A stretch of DNA of 36,701 nt from Alphaproteobacteria bacterium (GCA_005884765.1 VAZV01000235.1:18719-55419), one strand, 5' to 3'; counted from the stretch's first letter, positions 1 to 7,660 are shown. The notes: generated from the letters alone by a model not told the origin. Numbers and translations are program-made.

Positions 1-346
1 CGGCGACATTGCCGGAAACGGCAGCGACCACCGGCGCCCGCATGCGGACCATCCGGGCGATTGCCGCGTGAAGGTCGGCCGTCCACGCCTTGATCGTTCT
101 TGGCAGCGCGTCTTCTTGCTTGACTAACGACATCAGATCGCCGCCGACGCTGAACAAGCGGCCGCGCGCGGAGAGCAGGACCGAGCGCACGTCGGCGCGT
201 TCGCTGAGCTCGGCGATACACAGGCTGAATTCGCGGCAAAACTCGCCATCGATGGGATTGCCGCGGTCGGGCCGATTGAGCACGATATGCGCAAGGCCGT
301 CACTGATGGTGCAATCAAACGTCTTTGTCGATATCGCCAGATCCAT
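1..346 (-). CDS. Enoyl-CoA hydratase/isomerase family protein (C-terminus outside window)
   Basis: Only the first 115 codons are present; the gene runs off the left edge. The protein starts MDLAISTKTFDCTISDG and continues with VLNRPD and later FSVGGDL, matching the crotonase N-terminal strand-turn and the oxyanion-hole loop (family usually A/S-x-G-x-D-L; here SVGGDL). The ATG at 346 follows an AAGGGAGAA Shine-Dalgarno sequence, which decides the start. The family hydrates or isomerises acyl-CoA double bonds in the cytoplasm. It lies 44 bp downstream of the SDR on the same strand, so the two are probably co-transcribed from the MarR-linked promoter. The catalytic Glu residues fall outside the window, so hydratase and isomerase cannot be separated. 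Confidence 0.85.
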   Translation of the reverse strand, partial: MDLAISTKTFDCTISDGLAHIVLNRPDRGNPIDGEFCREFSLCIAELSERADVRSVLLSARGRLFSVGGDLMSLVKQEDALPRTIKAWTADLHAAIARMVRMRAPVVAAVSGNVA

Positions 347-390
347 CGGCTTCTCCCTTGTTGCCGCAAGGCGCTTGTTGGGCCGATGCG

Positions 391-1206
391 TCAGATCGAC
401 CGCGCCTGCTTTTCCTTCTGTACGGAGGCCTGAATGGCTTCGCGGGCGCGCTGCCAATCGGCCGGCGACAGTTTTGCAAGGCCCGCAAAAGTTGAGGGCG
501 CTGCCAGATGATGGCCGCCGTCGATGCTGATCGTATCGCCGGTGATGTAGCTGCAGCCGTCCGACATCAGAAAGATCAGGAGATTGCGCAGTTCGTCCAT
601 CTTGCCAAAACGGCGTAGCGGCACTTCGTCCGCTTGGGTCGCGCCGACACCGGTCTCCGCCAATGGGTTGAGCTTGTCCCACGCGCCTTCGGTGGGAAAC
701 GGCCCGGGCGCGATCGCGTTGACGCGAATGCCTTTAGGACCCCACTCTACCGCGAGCGACATGGTCATGGCATGCACCGCCGCCTTCGCCATCGCCGATG
801 GCACCACATAAGCCGATCCGGTCCAGACCCAGGTTACGAGATTGCTGATGATCGCGCCGGGCAGGCCTGCGGCGATCCAGCGCTTGCCGCAAGCGAGCGA
901 GGCGTAGAACGAGCCATCCATCACCGTCGACCGGATCGCCTCATAGCCACGGGGCGACAGGCTTTCGGTCGGCGCAAGAAAATTGGCTGCCGCATTGTTG
1001 ACGAGGCCGGTGAGCGGACCGTCCGCTGGTCCACGCGATCGTTCGCGGATCTCGCGCACCGCTTGATCCAGCACTTCCTTGCGACGCCCGCAGATGTAGA
1101 CGTGTGCGCCATGCGCAGCGAATCCGACCGCCATTTCCTTACCAAGCCCGGTCCCCCCGCCGGTGACCAGGATACGCTTGCCTTGCAGGACAGCGATGTC
1201 GAACAT
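391..1206 (-). CDS. SDR family oxidoreductase, 2,4-dienoyl-CoA reductase-like, with internal deletion
   Basis: A 271-residue short-chain dehydrogenase. It has the nucleotide-binding TGGGTGLG loop (residues about 15-22), VNNAAAN (69-75) and a C-terminal SYITGDTISIDGG. The active-site segment reads SAYVVPSAMAKAAV, so the usual YxxxK is SxxxK (S137, K141), as in mitochondrial DECR1-type dienoyl-CoA reductases. The ATG at 1206 follows GGAAGGAAG; a longer frame to 1284 would run into the operator and promoter. Compared with the other SDR in this window (7653-8534), about 22 residues are missing between the GRR cofactor helix and VNNAA, around residues 56-62. That stretch normally carries the strand with the adenine-contacting Asp. 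The protein may therefore be misfolded or altered in cofactor binding. Divergent from a MarR gene. Confidence 0.85.
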   Translation of the reverse strand: MFDIAVLQGKRILVTGGGTGLGKEMAVGFAAHGAHVYICGRRKEVLDQAVREIRERSRGPADGPLTGLVNNAAANFLAPTESLSPRGYEAIRSTVMDGSFYASLACGKRWIAAGLPGAIISNLVTWVWTGSAYVVPSAMAKAAVHAMTMSLAVEWGPKGIRVNAIAPGPFPTEGAWDKLNPLAETGVGATQADEVPLRRFGKMDELRNLLIFLMSDGCSYITGDTISIDGGHHLAAPSTFAGLAKLSPADWQRAREAIQASVQKEKQARSI

Positions 1207-1284
1207 GGGCAATCTTCCTTCCCTGCGGCCGATGTGATTGCGATATCTCGTCTGCGGCCGGGCAGCACCAACGCTTTTGTTCAA

Positions 1285-1313
1285 TTAATACACTAGCGTA
1301 CTTATTTTGTAAA
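1285..1313 (-). promoter_or_regulatory. Promoter of the SDR/hydratase operon
   Basis: Read on the minus strand there is a -35 TTTACA (1313-1308), a 17-bp spacer and a -10 TATTAA (1290-1285). The 12-bp operator at 1289-1300 covers the spacer end and the start of the -10, which would block RNA polymerase when bound. The position fits the SDR start at 1206. Assigned by eye only. Confidence 0.5.
1289..1300. promoter_or_regulatory. Putative MarR operator, site 1
   Basis: TACACTAGCGTA is an imperfect 12-bp palindrome. It recurs in opposite orientation at 1380-1391 with one change (TACACCAGCGTA on the minus strand). The shared extended core is ATACACYAGCGTAYTT. Dyads of this kind between a marR gene and a divergent catabolic gene are the usual binding sites of the MarR protein. 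Confidence 0.55.
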
Positions 1314-1379
1314 TCGATTGCTGGAGCGAAGGCGCCAAAATTAGCCTTGGATGACGACAACCTGTTATGTCCTTTAAAA

Positions 1380-1391
1380 TACGCTGGTGTA
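1380..1391. promoter_or_regulatory. Putative MarR operator, site 2 (autoregulation)
   Basis: TACGCTGGTGTA is the inverted copy of site 1, 91 bp away centre to centre. It touches a TATGAT (1390-1395) that could be the -10 of the marR promoter; no good -35 was found. Binding here would give autorepression. Confidence 0.5.
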
Positions 1392-1439
1392 TGATATTAG
1401 TTGAGAATCTGGCCCGACTCGGCCTTACAGGGAAACAAA

Positions 1440-1964
1440 ATGGTTGATCAGCCCGATTGGGATCTCCGGCTTGGATATCTCATCCACGACGTGTCGCGGC
1501 TCAGGAGGATGATGTTCGATCGCGACCTGGCGCCGCTCGGGATTACGCGCTCGCAATGGTGGGTGCTCGCGTTCATCTCGCGTAAGGATGGCCTGCCCCA
1601 GACCCAGCTTGCCAACGAACTCGATGTTGGCAAGGTCGCTGTGGGGGCGCTGATCGATCGCCTCGAGTCCTCCGGCTTCGTGGTACGCCAGGCGGACCCG
1701 GTCGACCGGCGCGTCAAACGCGTCTACGTCACCAAACAGGCCCGCGGCTTCCTGGAGAAGCTCCGCAAGGAAACCGACAAATTCAACGCCAAGATCGTCA
1801 ATGGCATCGACCGCAAGCAACTCGAAAACGCTTCCGATGCGCTGCTGGCCATGAAGCACAACCTGCTCGCCATGTCGGATGGCACGCTGTCCGAGGGTCA
1901 AAAAGAGGACGAAGAAGAGATGGTGCAACGCAACAAGACCCGGAAGCGACGACGGGCAGCCTGA
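1440..1964 (+). CDS. MarR family transcriptional regulator
   Basis: A 174-residue protein with the MarR winged-helix fold. It shows a dimerisation helix (LGYLIHDVSRLRRMMF), then PLGITRSQWWVLAFI, the recognition region LANELDVGKVAVGALIDRLESSGFV and the wing VRQADPVDRRVKRVYVT. The basic and acidic tail ending KTRKRRRAA is longer than usual. The ATG at 1440 has AGGGAAAC upstream; an upstream TTG at 1401 is less likely. It is divergent from the SDR/enoyl-CoA hydratase pair, and two copies of one dyad lie between them. MarR regulators in such settings usually repress catabolic genes and are released by an aromatic or acyl-CoA ligand; the ligand here is unknown. Confidence 0.92.
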   Translation: MVDQPDWDLRLGYLIHDVSRLRRMMFDRDLAPLGITRSQWWVLAFISRKDGLPQTQLANELDVGKVAVGALIDRLESSGFVVRQADPVDRRVKRVYVTKQARGFLEKLRKETDKFNAKIVNGIDRKQLENASDALLAMKHNLLAMSDGTLSEGQKEDEEEMVQRNKTRKRRRAA

Positions 1965-2010
1965 GGGCCTCCTCACCAGCGCCATCCAGCGCAGTCCCGT
2001 TTTGCGCCGT

Positions 2011-3618
2011 TTACATCCTGAAGACGCCGTAGTGGGGAGCTTCGATCGGGGCGTTCAGCGCCGCGCTCAGTGCGATCGCCAGGGCATTGCGTGTGTCTAC
2101 AGGATCAAGAATGCCGTCGTCCCACAGCTCCGATGTCGCGTAATAGGCACTCGACCGCTCGCGATAATCCTCCAGGATGGGTTCGCGGATTGCCGCGAGC
2201 TGGGGCTCGGACAGACGCTCGCCATTGCGGGCGAGTTGCTTGGCCTTGATATCGGTGAGGACGCCGGCGGCTTGTTCGGCACCCATCACGGATATTTGCG
2301 ATTGCGGCCAGGTAAACATGAAACGCGGATCGAACGCACGTCCTGACATGCCATAGGTACCTGCGCCGTAGGAGCCGTTGCAGTTCACGGTCAGTTTCGG
2401 CACCGCCGCGCCGGAAACCGCCATGATGAGCTTGGCGCCGTCCTTGGTGATACCGCGGCGTTCATACTCACGTCCCACCATGAACCCGGTGATGTTCTGA
2501 AGGAATAGCAACGGGGTGCGGTTTTTGTCGCAGAGCTGAATGAAATGTGCGCCCTTCAGTGCGCTATCGCTGAACAGGACGCCATTATTGGCAAGAATCC
2601 CGATTTGATATCCGTGGAGCCGCGCAAAGCCACAAACCAGCGTTTCGCCGTACCGTGGCTGGTATTCGTGAAAGCGGCTGCCGTCCGCCAAGCGCGCAAC
2701 AATCTCGCGCATGTCGAATTGGACGCGCGGATCCTTTGGAATGATCCCGTAAAGCTCCGACGGATCGTAGGCGGGCGGCTCCGGCGCAACGTGGTCAACC
2801 GCCGCCTTGGGGATGCGGTTGAAGCGGGCGACAATGTCGCGAGCAATGGCAAGCGCATGCATTTCGGAGCTGGCAAAATAATCGCCGGTGCCGGAGACGC
2901 TGGTGTGCATGTCCGCGCCGCCCAGTTCCTCGACAGATACTTCCTCGCCGGTCGCCGCCTTCACAAGCGGTGGTCCGGCCAGAAAAATCGCGCCCGTTCC
3001 CCGCACGATAATATTGTAGTCGCTGAGTGCCGGAACATAGGCGCCCCCGGCCGTACAGTGGCCCATCACGACCGCTACCTGCGGAACTCCCATCTTCGAC
3101 AGGATCGACTGGTTGCGAAAGATTCGGCCGGCATAGTAGCGGTCTGCGAAAAATTCGGCCTGAAGCGGGAGAAAGCCGCCCGCGCTGTCGCAGAGATGGA
3201 CCACCGGTAGTCGGTTCTCAATCGCGACGTCGAGAGCACGCACAATCTTCTTGACCGAAAGGGGATACCAGGCCCCGCCCTTCACGCTGGCGTCATCAGC
3301 GTGAACGATGACTTCGCGTCCGGAGACAATGCCGATACCAACCACCTGGGCGGCACCGGGCACTTCGTTGTCGTAGGCCTTGTTGCCTGCAAGGGTGGAC
3401 AGCTCCAGGAACGGGGTACCCGGATCGAGCAGCGCCTGGATTCGATCTCGTACGAACATCTTGTTCTGCCGACGCAGACGTTCAAGATCGCGCTCAGGCC
3501 TGGCGAATCTCGCCGCCTGCTGTCGTTCCCTGAGTTCAGCAGCAAGCCGGCGATTATGAACATCATTGGTTCGAAATTCCTGCGCTCGGGTGTCGGTCAA
3601 CGAAACGATGCGTTGCAT
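2011..3618 (-). CDS. Acyl-CoA carboxylase, carboxyltransferase (beta) subunit, MCC/GCC type
   Basis: A 535-residue carboxyltransferase matching the beta subunits of 3-methylcrotonyl-CoA and geranyl-CoA carboxylases in length and motifs: KLxxRxRI-like start (NKMFVRDRIQALLDPG), GHCTAGGAYVPALSD, GGPPLVKAATGE-like AGPPLVKAATGE, LFLQNITGFMVG, GSYGAGTYGMSGRAFDPRF and the terminal NAPIEAPHYGVFRM. It moves CO2 from carboxybiotin to the gamma-carbon of a beta-methyl-alpha,beta-unsaturated acyl-CoA. The start at 3618 (MQRIVSL) follows AAGGAA and lies 4 bp after the carrier gene stop; a longer frame to 3708 would overlap that gene. Methylcrotonyl-, geranyl- and related CoAs all remain possible substrates. 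Confidence 0.93.
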   Translation of the reverse strand: MQRIVSLTDTRAQEFRTNDVHNRRLAAELRERQQAARFARPERDLERLRRQNKMFVRDRIQALLDPGTPFLELSTLAGNKAYDNEVPGAAQVVGIGIVSGREVIVHADDASVKGGAWYPLSVKKIVRALDVAIENRLPVVHLCDSAGGFLPLQAEFFADRYYAGRIFRNQSILSKMGVPQVAVVMGHCTAGGAYVPALSDYNIIVRGTGAIFLAGPPLVKAATGEEVSVEELGGADMHTSVSGTGDYFASSEMHALAIARDIVARFNRIPKAAVDHVAPEPPAYDPSELYGIIPKDPRVQFDMREIVARLADGSRFHEYQPRYGETLVCGFARLHGYQIGILANNGVLFSDSALKGAHFIQLCDKNRTPLLFLQNITGFMVGREYERRGITKDGAKLIMAVSGAAVPKLTVNCNGSYGAGTYGMSGRAFDPRFMFTWPQSQISVMGAEQAAGVLTDIKAKQLARNGERLSEPQLAAIREPILEDYRERSSAYYATSELWDDGILDPVDTRNALAIALSAALNAPIEAPHYGVFRM

Positions 3619-3622
3619 TTCA

Positions 3623-4123
3623 TCAGTTTCCTTGCGAAAGCGTGACCAGGATCGCGTCGCGATCAAAGCTGTCACCATCTTTGACGTGCAGACGTTCGAC
3701 AATCCCATCCTGTGAGGCGCGAATCTGGGTCTCCAGCTTCATGCTCTCGATCACCACCAGGACGGTGCCGGCGGTCACGGCATCGCCCGGAACGACCTTC
3801 AGAGCGACGACAGTTCCTGGCATGGGGGCACGCGCGACGTTGTGACCATCGTCACCATCTACGGAGGCAAGAGCGCGCAGTGGATCGACATAGCGTAGAG
3901 AACGCGTCCGGCCGCGCATGTGGATATGGATCACGTCGCCGTCGACTGCGAATGCGACCGCCTTGCTTGTCCCGGCAACGGTCAGGCTGCCATGACCGGC
4001 CGCCTCCTCCGCAAACGCAACCGGGCCGCTCCAACCATCCAGAATATGCAGATGGTATCCATTGACAGTCGGAGCGAGCCACAACTCGTGCGTTACTCCG
4101 CCGAGGTCGAACTTGTGAAACAT
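3623..4123 (-). CDS. Biotin carboxyl carrier protein of the acyl-CoA carboxylase (free-standing BT-BCCP part)
   Basis: A 166-residue protein. The N-terminal ~100 residues (FDLGGVTHELWLAP ... RSLRYVDPLRAL) resemble the beta-barrel of the BT domain of MCC/PCC alpha subunits. The C-terminus is a biotinyl domain with APMPGTVVALKV and the biotin site ESMKLET, Lys about 129 (ESMKL in place of the usual AMKM). In most relatives this is the C-terminal third of a fused alpha subunit of about 660 residues; here the carboxylase (495 aa) and this protein together make 661. The ATG at 4123 follows the upstream stop as TGA-C-ATG, with GGAG 8 bp before it, so translation is probably coupled. Confidence 0.9.
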   Translation of the reverse strand: MFHKFDLGGVTHELWLAPTVNGYHLHILDGWSGPVAFAEEAAGHGSLTVAGTSKAVAFAVDGDVIHIHMRGRTRSLRYVDPLRALASVDGDDGHNVARAPMPGTVVALKVVPGDAVTAGTVLVVIESMKLETQIRASQDGIVERLHVKDGDSFDRDAILVTLSQGN

Positions 4124-4124
4124 G

Positions 4125-5612
4125 TCAGTTTCTCCAGTCGCCGATAGCGGCGTGGAGGGCGGGAACTGCATCGGCCGCATCACGCACCGGTCGCGTCACC
4201 AGCGCAGCTACCGCCAATAGGCCGGTCACCTCGTCTGGATCGCCATCAATCCCAGACGCGATCGTCGGGTTTTCGTCCAGATAGCCGGTGTGCACTTCCC
4301 CGCTCCGGAAGCCGGCGTCGGCGAGAACGCGAGCCAGAAAGGCGGCGTTGGTCTCGCATCCTAGCAGCACGACATCCTTAACCGCTCTTATCGCCTTGGC
4401 GACGGCGGCATCGCGTGTCGGCGCATGGACGATCACTTTGGCCAGCATAGGATCGAAGGCTGTCGTGATCGACTGCCCCTGTGCGATGCCGCTGTCGACA
4501 CGTACGCCCTGCTCGTGAGGATAATCCAGCATCAGCACCTTGCCTGAGGTTGGCGAAAAGCCTCGCTCAGGAGATTCGGCATAGAGTCTGGCCTCGATGG
4601 CGTGACCTTGCGCGGAGATATCGGGCTGACGGAACGATAGCGGGCGGTTCGCCGCAATCGCGATCTGCTCGGCCACCAGATCAACGCCCGTGATCATCTC
4701 GGTCACCGGATGCTCGACTTGCAGACGCGTGTTCATCTCAAGGAAGTAAAACTCTCCCCCTCCGAAGATGAATTCAACCGTGCCCGCATTGCGATATCCG
4801 GCGGCGCGAGCGATGCCCGCCGCGGTTTCGCATATCCTCTGGCGCATCTGCGCCGAGAGAGCTGGTGACGGCGTCTCCTCGATGATCTTCTGGAATCGCC
4901 GCTGCACAGAACATTCTCGTTCAAACAGATGCACCACATTGCCGAAAGCATCGCCCAGGACTTGGACCTCGATATGCCGTGGCTTTTCGACATAACGTTC
5001 GATATAGAGCCGGCCATCGCCGAAGTATCGTTGACCCTCACTGCGCGCCTGAGCGACTGCATCCTCCAGCAGATCGAGGTCGCGAACAATTCGCATTCCC
5101 TTGCCGCCGCCGCCGGCGGAGGGTTTGACCAGGAGCGGCGCCCCGACGGACCGCGCCCGCGCGAGAAATGTCGACGGATCACTTTCCTCGATGGCGGAGG
5201 GAGCAACGGGAAAGCCGTTGCGTTCGACGAAATTGCGGGCGCGGATCTTGTCACCCATCAGCTCGATCGCCTCGGGCGATGGGCCGATAAAGGCGATGCC
5301 CGCCGCGGTGACCGCGCGCGCGAAGCCGGCATTTTCCGACAGGAAGCCGTAGCCTGGATGCAGCGCGCCGGCACCAACGGTGCGGGCTGCCGTTACGATC
5401 TGCTCGGCATCGAGATAAGCAGATACCGGCGTCCGTCCCGAGATCTTGAAAGCGACATCGGCGAGCGCTACTGCCGGCGTTGCAGCATCAACCTCGTGAT
5501 AGACGATGGCAGCGCGAAGGCCAAGCTTGCGCAAAGAGCCAATGATCCGGACGGCGATCTCGCCCCTGTTGGCGATCAGGACGGTCTCGAACGGAAAGGA
5601 AATAGCAGCCAT
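4125..5612 (-). CDS. Biotin carboxylase subunit of the acyl-CoA carboxylase
   Basis: A 495-residue ATP-grasp enzyme that carboxylates biotin with ATP and bicarbonate. Visible are VLIANRGEIAVRI (residues 11-23), the HPGYGFLSEN loop (85-94), the glycine-rich ATP loop AGGGGKGMRI (166-175) and the catalytic EMNTRLQVEHPVTE (292-305). It is longer than AccC (about 450 residues). After the carboxylase core it runs into AALHAAIGDWRN, which looks like the first helix of a BT domain, then stops. The barrel continues in the next gene in another frame. The start lies 7 bp after the tetR stop, so the order is tetR, carboxylase, carrier, carboxyltransferase. Confidence 0.92.
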   Translation of the reverse strand: MAAISFPFETVLIANRGEIAVRIIGSLRKLGLRAAIVYHEVDAATPAVALADVAFKISGRTPVSAYLDAEQIVTAARTVGAGALHPGYGFLSENAGFARAVTAAGIAFIGPSPEAIELMGDKIRARNFVERNGFPVAPSAIEESDPSTFLARARSVGAPLLVKPSAGGGGKGMRIVRDLDLLEDAVAQARSEGQRYFGDGRLYIERYVEKPRHIEVQVLGDAFGNVVHLFERECSVQRRFQKIIEETPSPALSAQMRQRICETAAGIARAAGYRNAGTVEFIFGGGEFYFLEMNTRLQVEHPVTEMITGVDLVAEQIAIAANRPLSFRQPDISAQGHAIEARLYAESPERGFSPTSGKVLMLDYPHEQGVRVDSGIAQGQSITTAFDPMLAKVIVHAPTRDAAVAKAIRAVKDVVLLGCETNAAFLARVLADAGFRSGEVHTGYLDENPTIASGIDGDPDEVTGLLAVAALVTRPVRDAADAVPALHAAIGDWRN

Positions 5613-5619
5613 CGATAAG

Positions 5620-6222
5620 CTACTCGTCTACGCAGATGCCGGCGGTGAGCATAGTGGTCAGCTCACGCCCAGTCTGGGCAACCTTGAGCTGCCCCCTGCC
5701 GTTGACATGCCGCCAGGCAAGATGCTCGATCGCGCCGAACAGAACATCCCGAAGCAGTTTTGGATTTATGTCCGGCTTGACCTCTCCGGTCTTGACGGCT
5801 TCCTTGACGATACGGATCAGCACTGAGGTATAGCGCCGGTTCAGCTCCTGGATAGGCGAGCCCTCGTAGTCGCTCGCGACCCGCACCTCGGCGATGAACA
5901 AACGGCAGAGGTCGGTGTCAGAAACAAACACTTGGATATGCCGCTTGATCAGCGCTTCCAGACGATCGCTAAAGCGATCGTGGCTGAATACCTGCGTCTC
6001 GAGGTCGACCAAAATCCGTTCGTAGAACCTCTGCAGCACGGCAAAGAGAAGGTCCCGCTTGTTGCGGAAATAGCGATAGGCAAGACCATCGGATATCTGC
6101 GCGATGCGCGCGATGTCGGCGATCGAGGCGCCCTCATAGCCTTTTTCGGCAAAAGCACGCTTGGCGGCATCGAGGATTGCGTCGTAACGATCCTGCATTC
6201 GTTCGGCGCTTATTGCGGGCAT
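5620..6222 (-). CDS. TetR family transcriptional regulator
   Basis: A 200-residue protein with a TetR N-terminal helix-turn-helix: RYDAILDAAKRAFAEKGYEGASIADIARIAQISDGLAYRYFRNKRDLLFAVL in short overlapping segments from about residue 11 to 63. The rest is a helical ligand-binding domain. The ATG at 6222 has GGAG seven bases upstream, better than the longer ATG at 6270. It is the first gene of the carboxylase operon and divergent from the acyl-CoA dehydrogenase, with two matching 17-bp dyads in between. It probably represses both transcription units and itself, and is released by an acyl-CoA intermediate, as FadR/LiuR/AtuR-like regulators are. The inducer is not known. Confidence 0.92.
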   Translation of the reverse strand: MPAISAERMQDRYDAILDAAKRAFAEKGYEGASIADIARIAQISDGLAYRYFRNKRDLLFAVLQRFYERILVDLETQVFSHDRFSDRLEALIKRHIQVFVSDTDLCRLFIAEVRVASDYEGSPIQELNRRYTSVLIRIVKEAVKTGEVKPDINPKLLRDVLFGAIEHLAWRHVNGRGQLKVAQTGRELTTMLTAGICVDE

Positions 6223-6316
6223 ATCGCCACTCCGGGGATTTCCAGATCCGTGATGACGAAACTGGATCATAACCAGTTCAAGGATCGCACGGCCAACATC
6301 GCGACCCTCAGTTAAT

Positions 6317-6333
6317 AATGAATATCATTCATT
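6317..6333. promoter_or_regulatory. Putative TetR operator, site 1
   Basis: AATGAATATCATTCATT is a 17-bp dyad (AATGAAT-N3-ATTCATT, one mismatch next to the centre). It contains the -10 of the minus-strand promoter. The same half-sites form site 2, 48 bp away centre to centre. Confidence 0.7.
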
Positions 6334-6347
6334 TTTTTGCGCGTCAA
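6319..6347 (-). promoter_or_regulatory. Promoter of the tetR-carboxylase operon
   Basis: On the minus strand TTGACG (6347-6342), 17 bp, then TATTCA (6324-6319). The -10 lies inside operator site 1. This is the mirror image of the promoter on the other strand. Confidence 0.6.
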
Positions 6348-6350
6348 CCG

Positions 6351-6379
6351 TTGACATAAGGCAAAATGAATTATATTCA
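6351..6379 (+). promoter_or_regulatory. Promoter of the acyl-CoA dehydrogenase operon
   Basis: TTGACA (6351-6356), 17 bp, TATTCA (6374-6379). The -10 lies inside operator site 2. The start codon of the dehydrogenase follows at 6437. Confidence 0.6.
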
Positions 6380-6381
6380 TT
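6365..6381. promoter_or_regulatory. Putative TetR operator, site 2
   Basis: AATGAATTATATTCATT has the same arms AATGAAT/ATTCATT as site 1, with a 3-bp centre. It covers the -10 of the dehydrogenase promoter. Confidence 0.7.
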
Positions 6382-6436
6382 ATAAATCCAGCGATGATCC
6401 AAAGGGCAGGAACCATCAAAACTGGGAGGAAACCGC

Positions 6437-7660
6437 ATGACCGCGTCCCAGGCCATCTCGAGTGGCGACAATCGTGCGTCGTTGTTTGCCCTCGACGAAG
6501 AGCAGCAAGCTGTCCTCGATCAGGCCGATCGTTTCGCACGCAAGGAGCTCTATCCGCTTTCCGAACGGATGGACCGTGAGGAATGGTGGCCGGACGAAGC
6601 GTTCCGCATTATCGGCGATAACGGCTTTTTCGGTGCCACCATCCCCGAGGAATACGGCGGCGCCGGTCTGGACCTTCTGGCGGCCGGCCTGGTGCTGCAG
6701 GGCTTCGCCCGCTGGAACCATGCGATGGCGCTATCCTGGGTGGCGCACGACAACCTGTGCGCCAACAATATCTACCGCAACGGCAACGAACAGCAGCGTC
6801 GCAAATATCTGCCGGACCTCTGCACGGGCCGGAAAATCGGCGCGCTGGGCCTGACCGAACCGGGCGCCGGCTCCGACGCACTGGGATCGATGCGCACCAC
6901 TGCGCGGCGCGATGGAGATTATTACGTCCTCAACGGAGGCAAGATCTACATCACCAATGGACCTGTCGCCGACGTCATCCTGGTCTACGCAAGGACCGAT
7001 CGTTCAAAAGGCCCGCAGGGCATTTCCGCCTTCATCGTCGAAAAGGGCTTTCCCGGATTCAAGGTCGCACAGAAACTGACCAAAATGGGCTATCGCGGCA
7101 GCCAGACCGGCGAGCTCGTGTTTGAAGACTGCCGGGTCCCCTCGGAGAACCTCATTGGCGGCGAAGATCGTGGCGTGGCAATCGTGATGAGCGGGCTCGA
7201 CCTTGAACGCGCGATGATCTCACCCCTGTGTCTCGGCGTTTCAGAACGGGCGCTGCAGCTCTCCATCGACTACGCACAGACCCGGCAGCAGTTCGGCAAG
7301 CCCATCGGATCCTTCCAAATGGTTCAGTCGATGCTGGCGGAGATGTACGTTCAGGTCGAAACCATGCGGACCTTCACCTATCGCACGTTGGCGGGAGCCG
7401 CGCCGCTCGAAGTCGGCGGTGGCGGACGCGGCAATATTCATATGCTGACGGCGGCCTCGGTGATGTACGCTGCAGAGGCTTGCCACACAGTCCTCGACAA
7501 GGCCGTGCAGATCCATGGCGGCAGCGGCTACATCTGGGAGTCGGAGATCAACCGGCTGTTTCGTTCGATCAAGCTGCTGGAGATCGGCGCCGGAACGACA
7601 GAAGTCCGAAAGATGATCATCGCAGGCGAGTTGCTCAAGGACATGGCCACCCATGGCTGA
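6437..7660 (+). CDS. Acyl-CoA dehydrogenase, isovaleryl-CoA dehydrogenase-like
   Basis: A 407-residue FAD flavoenzyme that makes a trans-2-enoyl-CoA and passes electrons to ETF. Visible are GATIPEEYGGAGLD, the flavin and substrate loop GALGLTEPGAGSD (residues 135-147), YITNGPVADV, YAQTRQQFGKPIGSFQ and AVQIHGGSGYIWE. The catalytic base appears to be Glu257 in SGLDLERAMI, the position used by isovaleryl-CoA dehydrogenases; the C-terminal site used by most other members reads GAGTTEVRK without that Glu. The start at 6437 follows GGAGGAAA. It heads the plus-strand operon under the TetR-type operators. With the neighbouring carboxylase it fits the leucine/isovalerate or acyclic-terpene scheme (dehydrogenation, then carboxylation). 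A citronellyl-CoA-like substrate is an alternative. Confidence 0.92.
   Translation: MTASQAISSGDNRASLFALDEEQQAVLDQADRFARKELYPLSERMDREEWWPDEAFRIIGDNGFFGATIPEEYGGAGLDLLAAGLVLQGFARWNHAMALSWVAHDNLCANNIYRNGNEQQRRKYLPDLCTGRKIGALGLTEPGAGSDALGSMRTTARRDGDYYVLNGGKIYITNGPVADVILVYARTDRSKGPQGISAFIVEKGFPGFKVAQKLTKMGYRGSQTGELVFEDCRVPSENLIGGEDRGVAIVMSGLDLERAMISPLCLGVSERALQLSIDYAQTRQQFGKPIGSFQMVQSMLAEMYVQVETMRTFTYRTLAGAAPLEVGGGGRGNIHMLTAASVMYAAEACHTVLDKAVQIHGGSGYIWESEINRLFRSIKLLEIGAGTTEVRKMIIAGELLKDMATHG

Noticed and set aside
1207..1284. Longer SDR start at 1284
   Set aside because: It would overlap the promoter and lacks a Shine-Dalgarno sequence, while 1206 has GGAAGGAAG.
6223..6270. Longer TetR start at 6270
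   Set aside because: The ATG at 6222 has a better spaced GGAG; the extra 16 residues look unlike a TetR N-terminus.
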